Source of the DNA: Chitinimonas sp. BJYL2
GTDB taxonomy: Bacteria > Pseudomonadota > Gammaproteobacteria > Burkholderiales > Chitinimonadaceae
Assembly: GCF_027257935.1 (NCBI RefSeq)
Contig: NZ_JANZKW010000001.1
Location: forward strand, 62,001 to 126,000
DNA length: 64,000 nucleotides
Direction of reading: 5' to 3'
The number at the start of each line of letters is the position of its first letter. Position 1 is the stretch's first letter. Made by a program: the position numbers and the translations under genes. Shown here piece after piece: positions 8,507-16,013 of this stretch. The notes beneath the pieces are model-generated. The model did no database searches and was not told where the DNA came from. It saw nothing but the letters and a program-made list of their open reading frames with translations.

Positions 8507-9103
8507 TTATTCGAAGACGTGCAGCCACAAGTCGGTGCCACGACCGTTGTCGGTAATGACACGCTCGAAATTGCGCTTGCTGTATTTCAGGCCCTTGCCC
8601 GATACGCTGGTGTCGTAGCCGCCGAACTTCTTGCCATTCCACTGCCCGTAGGGATCATTGACGGTGTAGTTCTGGCCGTCATAACCCGTCACCACCAGAA
8701 TATGTCCCGAAGCGGTAAACCAGCCGTGAATGATGGTGGGTTTGCCTGCCGCAGCGAGTTGCTGCAACTGCGTGATGGTGCCGTTGACATAGCCCTTGTC
8801 GCGCAGCGGGCTGCCCTTCTCCTGCGCAATGGTGTTGAACACGGCCGCCAGGCTGGCCACATCACCCCGCTTGCCAAAGCGCTCATACAGATAATCCGGC
8901 GTGCGCCGGTTCAGTTGTTCGGGATCTGTAAGGTTGAAAAAGTCCGTGATCATGGCCATGGATGTAATGCTGCACGTTGCCAGGGGTTCGTACTGGTTAT
9001 CAAGCTGGGACCAGTAAGGCACATCGGCAGGGGGGGCGGCACGGACGGTCAGGGCGAGGGACAACAGGCACAGCAGCTTCACACAGCGTTGCAATAGCAT
9101 CAT
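8507..9103 (-). CDS. Secreted C39-like papain-fold protein
   Basis: A 198-aa protein with a signal peptide (LLQRCVKLLCLLSLALTVRA) and a single peptidase C39_2-like domain. The expected Cys is in EPLATCSITSMAMITDF, the His in ASGHILVVTGYDG, and the Asp in YTVNDPYGQW, so the Cys-His-Asp triad is complete. The C39 fold covers bacteriocin-leader peptidases and many uncharacterised secreted hydrolases; this one lacks transporter domains. GGAG precedes the ATG. It is closely related to the C-terminal half of the lipoprotein at 49417-50958. The substrate is unknown. It is transcribed away from pepF at 9418. Confidence 0.75.
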   Translation of the reverse strand: MMLLQRCVKLLCLLSLALTVRAAPPADVPYWSQLDNQYEPLATCSITSMAMITDFFNLTDPEQLNRRTPDYLYERFGKRGDVASLAAVFNTIAQEKGSPLRDKGYVNGTITQLQQLAAAGKPTIIHGWFTASGHILVVTGYDGQNYTVNDPYGQWNGKKFGGYDTSVSGKGLKYSKRNFERVITDNGRGTDLWLHVFE

Positions 9104-9417
9104 GGTGTTGCTCCGATAGTCGTTGAAAGGCAGAAAGTCCTTTTGCTGGCCCGAGACGACAGGGAGGCAGCGCCATGGGCCAGACTGAGTATTGCCCTGC
9201 CCTTCCTGCCACCGACAGGCGAGAACGGCAAAACCGCGCTTTCCAAATACGACAGCGAAGCAATTTGCCATTCATGCGCGAAAACAACGGCTCGTCGCAT
9301 GCAGCTCGGCCCCTTGCCCCATGCGGTCGTAGAATCGCCGCGGCGCTCGCCGGGGGAGATACCGCGCTCACCCTGATGTTGCGGGCCTGACACATTCTCA
9401 AACCAGGGAGACAACCC
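9104..9417. other. Divergent intergenic region without recognised gene
   Basis: This 314-base gap separates the divergent C39-like and pepF genes and must hold both promoters. I see no convincing -35/-10 pair, tRNA or long palindrome. Short open frames here lack ribosome sites. A ribosome site (GGGAGA) for pepF lies at its right end. Confidence 0.5.
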
Positions 9418-11304
9418 ATGAGCCGAGCGCTATCCGCGCTGACCGCCTGCATGCTGGCGGTGACCACCGCCTACGCTGCCAATCAGCCCACACCGCCTGC
9501 TGCCGCCAAGTCTGCAGAAACCCTCAATGTCGCGACCGTCTGGAACCTCAAAGACTTGTATGCCGATGATGCAAGCTGGGAGACCGAGCGCAAGGCCATT
9601 GCCGCCGAGCTGCCTGCGCTGAAAGCCTACAAAGGCACGCTGGGCCGTGACGCCGCCGCCCTGCTCGCCGCGCTGGATTTCCGCTCCGGTATCCAGAAGC
9701 GCCTGATGCGCCTGTACAGCTACGCCAGCATGAAGTCGGACGAAGACACCCGCGTGGCCGAGAACCAGGCGCGCGATCAGCTCGCCACCAATCTGTACAA
9801 CGATTACAACGAAGCCACCGCCTGGATCGCGCCCGAACTCAACGCGCTGGGGGCCGACAAGATCAATGGCTTTCTGGCTGCCGAACCCAAGCTGGGCGTT
9901 TACCGCCATACCCTGATGACCACGCTGCGTCTGGCACCGCATACGCTGGGCCAGAAGGAAGAGGCCATCCTGGCCGCGGCCAATGCCCCGCTGCAGGCCG
10001 CCAGCAATATCTACGGCCTGCTGGCCAATGCCGACATCCCCTGGCCCACGATCACCATCGAGGGCAAGAAGGTCACGCTGGATCAGGAAGGCTATGTGGC
10101 CTACCGCGATCACCGCGACCCCAAGGTGCGTAAGCAGGTATTCGATACCTTCTGGAAAGCCTTCCGGGTTTACGAGCGCACCTTCGGCGCCACCTACACC
10201 GGCCATCTGCAAGGCACGGTATTCCAGGCCAAGGCGCGCAACCATGGCAGCTCGCTGACCGCCGCGCTGTCCTTCGACAACACGCCCGAGTCGGTCTACC
10301 GCACCCTGGTCACCGAGACCAACGCCGGACTGCCCACGCTGCACCGCTACTTCAAGCTGCGCCAGAAGCTGCTGGGCCTCAAAGACCTGCGCTATTCGGA
10401 CATCTACGTCCCGCTGGCCAAGCCGCCGCGCGAGTATTCGCTGAATGAAGCCGCCCAACTCACCCTCGATGGCGTGAAGCCGCTGGGTGAGGACTACGCC
10501 CGAGAGCTGCGCGCCGGCTTCAACGGTGGCTGGATGCACTCGCTGCCGCAGCGTGGCAAGCGCTCGGGTGCCTATATGAACGGCTCGGCCTACGATGTGC
10601 ACCCGTTCGTACTGATGAGCTACAACGGCAGCTACGACAGCGTCTCCACGCTGGCCCACGAGTGGGGCCATGCGCTGCACAGCGTGTATTCGAACCGCGC
10701 ACAGGCTTACCCGAACGCCGACTACGCCTTGTTCGTGGCCGAGATTCCCTCGACTACCAACGAAATGCTGCTGGCCGATTACATGATCGCCAACGCCAAG
10801 ACGCGTGCCGAGAAAATCTTCGCCATCGGTCAGCAACTGGAAACCCTGCGCGGTACTTTCTTCCGCCAGGCCATGTTCGCCGAGTTCGAGTTGCTCTCGC
10901 ACGAGGCCATCGAGCGTGGCGACGCCCTCACCGGCGACAAGCTCAGCGCGATGTACCTCGATCTGCTCAAGCGCTATCACGGCCACAAGGAAGGCGTGAT
11001 GAAGATCGAAGATGCCTATGGCGTCGAGTGGGCTTACATCCCGCACTTCTACCGTGACTTCTACGTGTTCCAGTACGCCACCTCGATCAGCGCCGCGGCC
11101 TACTTTGCCGAAGGCATTGCCAAGGGCGATCTGGCAATGCGGGATCGTTACTTCGAGATGATTTCGGCAGGCGGCTCGGCCGATCCATACGAGATCGTCA
11201 AGAAGGCCGGCCTCGACATGGCCAAACCCGATCCTTACCGCGCCATCATCAAGCGCATGGATCGCCTGATGGACCAAATGGACGCCGTGCTCGCCAGCAA
11301 GTAA
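9418..11304 (+). CDS. pepF: Exported M3-family oligoendopeptidase F
   Basis: A 628-aa zinc metallopeptidase. The catalytic HExxH motif is in STLAHEWGHALHSVYSN, with the third ligand Glu in the downstream segment FVAEIPSTTNEMLL, as in PepF/M3B enzymes, which cleave short peptides. Unlike most cytoplasmic PepF it begins with a signal peptide (SALTACMLAVTTAYAANQ), so it probably works in the periplasm. GGGAGA lies 8 bases before the ATG. A strong terminator follows at 11322. It stands alone, divergent from the C39-like gene. Confidence 0.9.
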   Translation: MSRALSALTACMLAVTTAYAANQPTPPAAAKSAETLNVATVWNLKDLYADDASWETERKAIAAELPALKAYKGTLGRDAAALLAALDFRSGIQKRLMRLYSYASMKSDEDTRVAENQARDQLATNLYNDYNEATAWIAPELNALGADKINGFLAAEPKLGVYRHTLMTTLRLAPHTLGQKEEAILAAANAPLQAASNIYGLLANADIPWPTITIEGKKVTLDQEGYVAYRDHRDPKVRKQVFDTFWKAFRVYERTFGATYTGHLQGTVFQAKARNHGSSLTAALSFDNTPESVYRTLVTETNAGLPTLHRYFKLRQKLLGLKDLRYSDIYVPLAKPPREYSLNEAAQLTLDGVKPLGEDYARELRAGFNGGWMHSLPQRGKRSGAYMNGSAYDVHPFVLMSYNGSYDSVSTLAHEWGHALHSVYSNRAQAYPNADYALFVAEIPSTTNEMLLADYMIANAKTRAEKIFAIGQQLETLRGTFFRQAMFAEFELLSHEAIERGDALTGDKLSAMYLDLLKRYHGHKEGVMKIEDAYGVEWAYIPHFYRDFYVFQYATSISAAAYFAEGIAKGDLAMRDRYFEMISAGGSADPYEIVKKAGLDMAKPDPYRAIIKRMDRLMDQMDAVLASK

Positions 11305-11321
11305 AAGCCAGCCAGCGCATC

Positions 11322-11352
11322 AAAAGGGCAGACCGCAGGGTCTGCCCTTTTT
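11322..11352 (+). terminator. Intrinsic terminator after pepF
   Basis: A 13-bp stem (AAAAGGGCAGACC / GGTCTGCCCTTTT) with a short loop, followed by a T-run. It insulates pepF from the nasT promoter 20 bases further on; the A-rich 5' side means it could also work in the other direction. Confidence 0.85.
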
Positions 11353-11371
11353 GTTTGCCCGCATCAAGGCG

Positions 11372-11387
11372 TGGCACAGGACTTGCT
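11372..11387 (+). promoter_or_regulatory. Sigma-54 promoter of nasT
   Basis: TGGCAC-N5-TTGCT matches the -24/-12 consensus exactly, with the GG and GC dinucleotides ten bases apart. The predicted start near 11398 gives a leader of about 25 bases before the nasT ATG at 11423. No clear NtrC site is visible in the short stretch between the pepF terminator and this promoter. Confidence 0.8.
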
Positions 11388-11422
11388 GAAGGTGATACCG
11401 GTTATATATACCCGGCCCGCGC

Positions 11423-11998
11423 ATGCTCCGCATTTTGCTCGTCAACGACACCGAAAAGCCCATCGCTGAACTGCGCGAGGCCTTGCTGCAGCTGGGTTAC
11501 GAGGTCATGGACAGCGTGGCTACGCCACAGGCGCTGCTGAAGGCCGTGGAAACGCAATGCCCCAATGTGGTGATCATCGATACCGAGTCCCCCACGCGCG
11601 ATACGCTGGAACAGCTGGCGGTGATGAACAGCGAAGCGCCCCGTCCTGTGGTGATGTTCAGCCAGGATGGCGATCAGCAACTGATCCGCTCGGCCGTGCG
11701 CGCCGGCGTTACCGCCTACGTAGTGGATGGCATGAGCACAGCCCGACTGGCACCGGTCATCGAGGTGGCGCTGGCCCGTTTTGACGAAGAGCGCGCGCTG
11801 CGCACCCGCCTCGCCGAGGCCGAACAGAAGCTCGATGAGCGCAAGCTCATCGAACGCGCCAAGGGCTTGATCATGAAGCACAAACAGCTGGGCGAGGACG
11901 ATGCCTACAACCTGCTTCGCAAGACCGCGATGGCGCGCGGGCAACGCCTGAGCGACGTTGCCAAGCAGTTCATTGCGGCGGCCGAACTGCTGGGCTGA
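11423..11998 (+). CDS. nasT: ANTAR-domain response regulator NasT
   Basis: A 191-aa protein: a receiver-like domain (MLRILLVNDTEKPIAEL; VVIIDTESPTRDTLEQL, where the DTES region is the phospho-acceptor area) of about 120 residues, a coiled linker (RLAEAEQKLDERKLIERAK), then an ANTAR RNA-binding domain (GLIMKHKQLGEDDAYNLLRKTAMARGQRLSDVA). NasT family proteins bind hexaloop hairpins in the leaders of nitrate genes and block termination when nitrate frees them from the sensor NasS. Two matching leaders occur downstream (12198-12316 and 16963-17129). NasS is not adjacent as it is in Azotobacter or Paracoccus. Transcription is probably sigma-54 dependent. Confidence 0.9.
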   Translation: MLRILLVNDTEKPIAELREALLQLGYEVMDSVATPQALLKAVETQCPNVVIIDTESPTRDTLEQLAVMNSEAPRPVVMFSQDGDQQLIRSAVRAGVTAYVVDGMSTARLAPVIEVALARFDEERALRTRLAEAEQKLDERKLIERAKGLIMKHKQLGEDDAYNLLRKTAMARGQRLSDVAKQFIAAAELLG

Positions 11999-12018
11999 GG
12001 TGTCCGACAAGGCGGTAA

Positions 12019-12055
12019 TGCACCAGCTTGGTACGGCCTGATACAGCTTGGTGCA
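12019..12055. promoter_or_regulatory. Pair of NtrC-like binding sites upstream of nrtA
   Basis: Two related elements share the centre CAGCTTG: GCAC-CAGCTTG-GTAC (12020-12034) and GATA-CAGCTTG-GTGC (12040-12054). Each keeps one perfect half of the NtrC core GCAC-N7-GTGC. Their centres are 20 bases apart, about two helical turns, as in paired NtrC enhancer sites, and they lie about 115 bases above the sigma-54 promoter. The site assignment is inference from consensus. Confidence 0.55.
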
Positions 12056-12166
12056 TTGCAACAGAAGCAGATTGTGCCGAGCGAACGCCAGTCGCAGTCC
12101 GATGAAATGCGAAAATAGCCATACGCGTCAATGAATTAGCGTAAATCAGCAGCAAAATAGCCGTGC

Positions 12167-12182
12167 TGGCACGGTTGCTGCA
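12167..12182 (+). promoter_or_regulatory. Sigma-54 promoter of the nrtA leader
   Basis: TGGCAC-N5-CTGCA, with GG and GC ten bases apart, matches the -24/-12 consensus except for one base (C for T) in the -12 box. The predicted start near 12193 falls just before the first hexaloop hairpin, so the whole ANTAR leader is transcribed. Confidence 0.7.
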
Positions 12183-12197
12183 ACGCCAACAAGGCAA

Positions 12198-12276
12198 GCG
12201 CAGCCCAAGGTTGGGCGACGCCAGCAGTGAAAACCGGGCACAACGCCGTGCCCACAGAATCCGGACAACGACGTCC
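12198..12276 (+). promoter_or_regulatory. NasT (ANTAR) antitermination leader of nrtA with hexaloop hairpins
   Basis: Three hairpins with six-base loops carrying A1 and G4. Hairpin A: GCCC-AAGGTT-GGGC (12203-12216), possibly extended by GCG/CGC across an internal loop. Hairpin B: GGGCAC-AACGCC-GTGCCC (12236-12253). Hairpin C: GGAC-AACGAC-GTCC (12263-12276). B and C, nine bases apart, form the canonical two-hairpin ANTAR target. The loop and 3' stem of C are also the 5' arm of the terminator that follows, so binding of NasT to C would exclude termination. Hairpin A is an extra element. Confidence 0.85.
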
Positions 12277-12316
12277 TTCGGTTTGCCCTCAGGCAACCGC
12301 AGGACGTCGTTTTTTT
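12267..12316 (+). terminator. Regulated intrinsic terminator before nrtA
   Basis: An 11-bp outer stem (AACGACGTCCT at 12267-12277 with AGGACGTCGTT at 12301-12311), an inner GGTTTGCC/GGCAACC stem and a run of T to 12316. It lies 43 bases before nrtA and shares bases with ANTAR hairpin C. It is the default stop that NasT is expected to relieve. Confidence 0.9.
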
Positions 12317-12359
12317 ATGCCCACCGATTTTTGATTCAGCTATCGAGAGGATGTGCCGT

Positions 12360-13622
12360 ATGAAAGACCAGAATCCCGCCATCGCCTCCAGCGGTCGTCG
12401 CCACTTCATGATGGGCGTCGGTGCCGCAAGCGCCACGCCGATCTTGTCGATGCTCTCTCCTGCCGTGCGTGCGGCCGGCAATACCAAGATGGGCGTGCCC
12501 GAAAAAACCGAGGTCAAGGTCGGCTTCATTCCGCTGACCGATTGCGCCTCCATCGTGATGGCCGCGGTGCTGGGCTTCGACAAGAAGTACGGCATCAAGA
12601 TCATCCCCAGCAAGGAGGCGAGCTGGGCCGGTGTGCGCGACAAGCTGGTCAATGGCGAGCTCGATGCCGCCCATGTGCTCTACGGCCTGATCTATGGCGT
12701 GCAACTCGGTGTTGGCGGCCCCAAAAAGGACATGAATGTCCTGATGACGCTGAACAATAATGGCCAGGCGATCACGCTATCAAAACAGCTGCTCGACAAA
12801 GGCGTGAAGGATGGTGCCAGCCTCGCCAAACTGGTGAAGGCCGAGCCGCGCGAATACACGTTTGCGCAGACCTTCCCCACCGGCACGCATGCGATGTGGC
12901 TCTACTACTGGCTGGCCACGCAGGGCATTGATCCGCTCAAGGACGTGAAAACCATCGTCGTGCCGCCGCCGCAGATGGTGGCGAACATGCGCGTGGGCAA
13001 TATGGATGGCTACTGCGTGGGCGAGCCGTGGAACAACCGCGCGGTAGCCGACGGCATCGGCTTCACTGCCGCCACCACGCAGGAAATCTGGACCGACCAT
13101 CCCGAAAAGGTACTGGGCTGCACGGCCGAATTCACCGCCAAGTATCCCAATACCGCCCGCGCGCTGGTAATGGCCGTACTCGATGCCTCGCGCTGGATCG
13201 ACGTGATGGCCAACCGCCAGAAAGTGGCCGAAACCATCGCCGACAAGAGCTATGTGAACTGCCCGGTCGACATCATCGACCAGCGCCTCGAAGGTAAATA
13301 CGTGAGCGGCCACGGCCGCAACTGGAACGACCCCAACTACATGAAGTTCTTCAACGACGGCAAGGTCACCTTCCCGTATCTGTCGGACGGCATGTGGTTC
13401 CTCACCCAACACAAACGCTGGGGACTGTTGAAGACCGACCCCGATTACCTGGCGGTGGCAAAGGCCGTGAACCGGATCGACATTTACAGCGATGCGGCGC
13501 GGGCACTCGGCGTCAGCGTCCCCAAGGACCCGATGCGCAAGAGCACGCTGATTGACGGCACGGTGTGGGATGGCAAGAACCCGGCGGCTTATGCGGCGGG
13601 GTTCAAGATTCGCGGGGCTTGA
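12360..13622 (+). CDS. nrtA: Nitrate ABC transporter substrate-binding protein
   Basis: A 420-aa protein of the NrtA/CmpA/NasS family, with a Tat-type signal (SSGRRHFMMGVGAASATPIL). Family landmarks are VKVGFIPLTDCASIVMAA, TFPTGTHAMWLYYWLATQGI, VPPPQMVANMRVGNMDGYCV and GEPWNNRAVADGIG, which make up the nitrate pocket. The ATG at 12360 has GAGAGG nine bases before it; an in-frame ATG at 12351 would touch that site and is less likely. It binds nitrate in the periplasm for NrtB/NrtD. It is controlled by the leader upstream. NasS shares this fold but lacks a signal; the Tat signal argues that this is the transporter component. Confidence 0.92.
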   Translation: MKDQNPAIASSGRRHFMMGVGAASATPILSMLSPAVRAAGNTKMGVPEKTEVKVGFIPLTDCASIVMAAVLGFDKKYGIKIIPSKEASWAGVRDKLVNGELDAAHVLYGLIYGVQLGVGGPKKDMNVLMTLNNNGQAITLSKQLLDKGVKDGASLAKLVKAEPREYTFAQTFPTGTHAMWLYYWLATQGIDPLKDVKTIVVPPPQMVANMRVGNMDGYCVGEPWNNRAVADGIGFTAATTQEIWTDHPEKVLGCTAEFTAKYPNTARALVMAVLDASRWIDVMANRQKVAETIADKSYVNCPVDIIDQRLEGKYVSGHGRNWNDPNYMKFFNDGKVTFPYLSDGMWFLTQHKRWGLLKTDPDYLAVAKAVNRIDIYSDAARALGVSVPKDPMRKSTLIDGTVWDGKNPAAYAAGFKIRGA

Positions 13623-13660
13623 TGGCGGGTAGCACGAACCCGAAACGTCAATGGTTTGGA

Positions 13661-13772
13661 ACCCTCTCCCCCTGGGAGAGGGCAGGGTGAGGGGGCGCCG
13701 GTTAAATGACCATCCGCGTAATAAACAAGCGCCGCTCCCTCACCCCAACCCCTCTCCCGTGAGGAGAGGGGC
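13661..13772. repeat. Inverted pair of REP-like GGGAGAGGG palindromes
   Basis: Two palindromic units between nrtA and nrtB in opposite orientation: CCCTCTCC...GGGAGAGGG followed by CAGGGTGAGGG (about 13661-13693), and CCCTCACCCC then CCCTCTCCC...GAGAGGGG (about 13736-13772). The same core recurs near 20130, 20201, 25911, 26306 and 33417, defining a dispersed family. The pair could form a long stem-loop that stabilises or attenuates the transcript. Confidence 0.8.
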
Positions 13773-13801
13773 TAATACGTGCCTGAATTGAGGAGCTATC
13801 C

Positions 13802-14707
13802 ATGCAAACCGCCGCAATGAATGCCGCACTGCCCGAAGCACCCGCAGCGGCCGCTTCACCCAAACGTCACCGCCCCACCCCCGCACCGCCCGAGCTCGAA
13901 GTCGTGCAGCCCGGCGCGGCGCGTAATCTCTGGCTACAGCAAGCTGGCCGCTGGCTGGCCTTTGAAGCCTTCCCGCCCGTCCTCGGCCTCGCGCTGTTCG
14001 TGCTGCTGTGGCAGGCCGTCTCGCTGTACAGTCCCGGCCTGCCCGGCCCAGCCAAGACCTGGGCTTCGGCTGTCGAGCTGTTTGCCCATCCGTTCTATGA
14101 CAACGGCCCCAACGACCAGGGCATAGGCTGGAACATCCTCCATTCGCTGGCCCGCGTGGGCATGGGCTTCGGCATGGCGGCACTGATCGGGATTCCGGCC
14201 GGCTTCATCATTGGCCGCTTCGAGTTCATCAGCAAGATGCTCGCGCCCATCATCAGCCTGCTGCGGCCGGTCAGCCCGCTGGCCTGGCTGCCGATCGGCC
14301 TGATGGTGTTCAAGGCCGCCGGGCCGGCCTCGATCTGGGTGATCTTCATCTCCAGTATCTGGCCGATGATCCTCAACACAGCCGCCGGCGTATCGCAGGT
14401 ACCCAAGGACTATCTGAACGTGGCGCGCGTACTGAACCTGCCCGAATCGAAAGTCTTCACCAAGATCCTGTTTCCGGCCGTGCTGCCGAGCATGATCACC
14501 GGCATCCGCCTTGCCATCGGCGTGGCCTGGCTGGTGATTGTGGCGGCCGAGATGCTGACCGGTGGCGTGGGCCTTGGCTTCTGGGTCTGGGATGAGTGGA
14601 ACAACCTCAATGTCGAACACATCCTGATTGCGATCTTTGTGGTCGGCATAGTCGGTCTGCTGCTCGAACAGGCGCTGGTGCTGCTGGCCAAGCGCTTCCA
14701 GTACTGA
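13802..14707 (+). CDS. nrtB: Nitrate ABC transporter permease
   Basis: A 301-aa inner-membrane protein with about six helices after a 60-residue hydrophilic N-terminus rich in Ala and Pro. VNRVGMGFGMAALIGIPAGF-type helices, AWLPIGLMVFKAAGPASIWVIF, and the coupling-loop region VPKDYLNVARVLNLPESKVF identify the NrtB/NtrB (SsuC-like) permease. GAGGAG precedes the ATG. It forms the channel for the NrtA-bound substrate with the ATPase encoded 400 bases downstream; the repeat pair and the structured gap flank this gene on both sides. Confidence 0.93.
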   Translation: MQTAAMNAALPEAPAAAASPKRHRPTPAPPELEVVQPGAARNLWLQQAGRWLAFEAFPPVLGLALFVLLWQAVSLYSPGLPGPAKTWASAVELFAHPFYDNGPNDQGIGWNILHSLARVGMGFGMAALIGIPAGFIIGRFEFISKMLAPIISLLRPVSPLAWLPIGLMVFKAAGPASIWVIFISSIWPMILNTAAGVSQVPKDYLNVARVLNLPESKVFTKILFPAVLPSMITGIRLAIGVAWLVIVAAEMLTGGVGLGFWVWDEWNNLNVEHILIAIFVVGIVGLLLEQALVLLAKRFQY

Positions 14708-15110
14708 GGCCACCACGGTTCAAGGCATTACAACAAGAAGTGGATGGAGCAACACGGGGTGGCGACGTCGCGGCGGCAGCCGGGAAGCTGACGCGGACGT
14801 CTCACCACCCTGCCTGACCTGTGAAGGGTCAGGCGTGGAGAGCGGGGCAACTCCCCAACGCAAGCCGCGAATACAGCCGCCAAGCGCCCTGCTCTCCACC
14901 CCTGACCCTTTATCGAGAGTTCCACCAGTAGTGGCTGCATAAGCTGCAGCGCCTCACCCGGCAAAGCCGGGTGCTCAACGACCAAGGCTGATTCAACGAA
15001 CTATCGCTGATCGATCCCACTCCCCCCGCCCTCGCCGCCGCGAGGGAGCCTCGCTGAAGCGAGGAGCACCACAGGGACGACGTTTCACTTTCTGCATCAG
15101 GAGCGAAAAC
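14708..15110 (+). other. Structured 403-base gap between nrtB and nrtD
   Basis: No gene is seen. The gap holds a long imperfect inverted repeat, 24 of 26 bases paired, between 14823-14848 and 14886-14911, enclosing a 37-base loop. It also holds three short hairpins: CACCCGGC/GCCGGGTG at 14955-14973, CCCTCG/CGAGGG at 15029-15046 and CCTCGC/GCGAGG at 15049-15064. None is followed by a T-run, so processing or a small RNA is more likely than termination. The distance is unusual inside an ABC operon. Confidence 0.6.
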
Positions 15111-15902
15111 ATGGACAAATTCGTGCAACTGCAAGACATCGGCATGCGTTTCGATACCCGCAAAGGCCCGTTCGTGGCGCTGCGCAATGTGAACCTCGAC
15201 ATCCGCGAGGGTGAGTTCGTTTCCATCATCGGCCACTCGGGCTGCGGCAAATCCACCGTGCTCAATCTGGTGGCTGGCCTGCTGCAGCCAACCTCGGGCG
15301 TGCTGCTGTGTAACAACCGCGAGATCGCTGGCCCCGGCCCCGATCGTGGCGTGGTGTTCCAGAACCATTCGCTGCTGCCCTGGCTCAGCTGCTTCGACAA
15401 CATCTACCTGGCCGTGGAGCGCGTGTTCGGTGCCAAGGAAGGCAAGGCCAAGCTGCGCGAACGCACCCAGGCCGCGATCGAGATGGTGGGTCTCGCCCAC
15501 GCCGCCAGCAAGATGCCGCACGAGGTCTCGGGCGGCATGAAGCAGCGCGTCGGTATTGCGCGTGCACTGGCCATCGAGCCCAAGGTGCTGCTGCTGGACG
15601 AACCCTTTGGTGCACTGGATGCGCTGACGCGCGCGCACCTGCAGGATGAACTGGTCAAGATCGTCGAACGTGCCGGCACCACCGCCATCATGGTTACGCA
15701 CGATGTGGACGAGGCTGTGCTGCTGTCCGACCGTATCGTGATGATGACCAACGGCCCCGCCGCCACCATCGGCGAAATCCTCAGCGTGGACCTGCCCCGC
15801 CCGCGTGAACGTCTGGCCCTGGCAAACGACCCGGGTTACCACGCTTGCCGCAGCGCGGTGCTCGATTTCCTTTACCGCCGCGAAGTCCGCCAAGCGGCCT
15901 GA
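15111..15902 (+). CDS. nrtD: Nitrate ABC transporter ATP-binding protein
   Basis: A 263-aa ABC ATPase of the NrtD/CmpD/TauB-like group. Walker A is GHSGCGKST, the signature VSGGMKQR, Walker B VLLLDEPFGALDALTR, and the switch His is in MVTHDVDEAV. A ribosome site (CAGGAGCG) precedes the ATG. It energises nitrate uptake with NrtA and NrtB. There is one ATPase only; the cyanobacterial NrtC with its fused binding domain is absent, as is usual in proteobacteria. Confidence 0.92.
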   Translation: MDKFVQLQDIGMRFDTRKGPFVALRNVNLDIREGEFVSIIGHSGCGKSTVLNLVAGLLQPTSGVLLCNNREIAGPGPDRGVVFQNHSLLPWLSCFDNIYLAVERVFGAKEGKAKLRERTQAAIEMVGLAHAASKMPHEVSGGMKQRVGIARALAIEPKVLLLDEPFGALDALTRAHLQDELVKIVERAGTTAIMVTHDVDEAVLLSDRIVMMTNGPAATIGEILSVDLPRPRERLALANDPGYHACRSAVLDFLYRREVRQAA

Positions 15903-16013
15903 TCTGGCCGTCGGGTCAGCGCCGACCATCCCCTGCAACCTGCTCACAGACCGGTGCCCGCGCCGGCCTGCGGGCCGCTGCGCGCCTGCGCAGCCCGTAC
16001 CGGGAGACACACC

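Noticed and set aside
9430-11277. A 615-codon open frame on the minus strand
   Set aside because: It lies antisense to the whole of pepF, whose HEWGH motif and signal peptide are unmistakable; the antisense product is low-complexity and arises from high GC codon bias.
12161-12177. CCGTG-CTGG-CACGG hairpin before nrtA, first read as a terminator
   Set aside because: It has no T-run and coincides with the -24 element of the sigma-54 promoter, which explains the sequence better.
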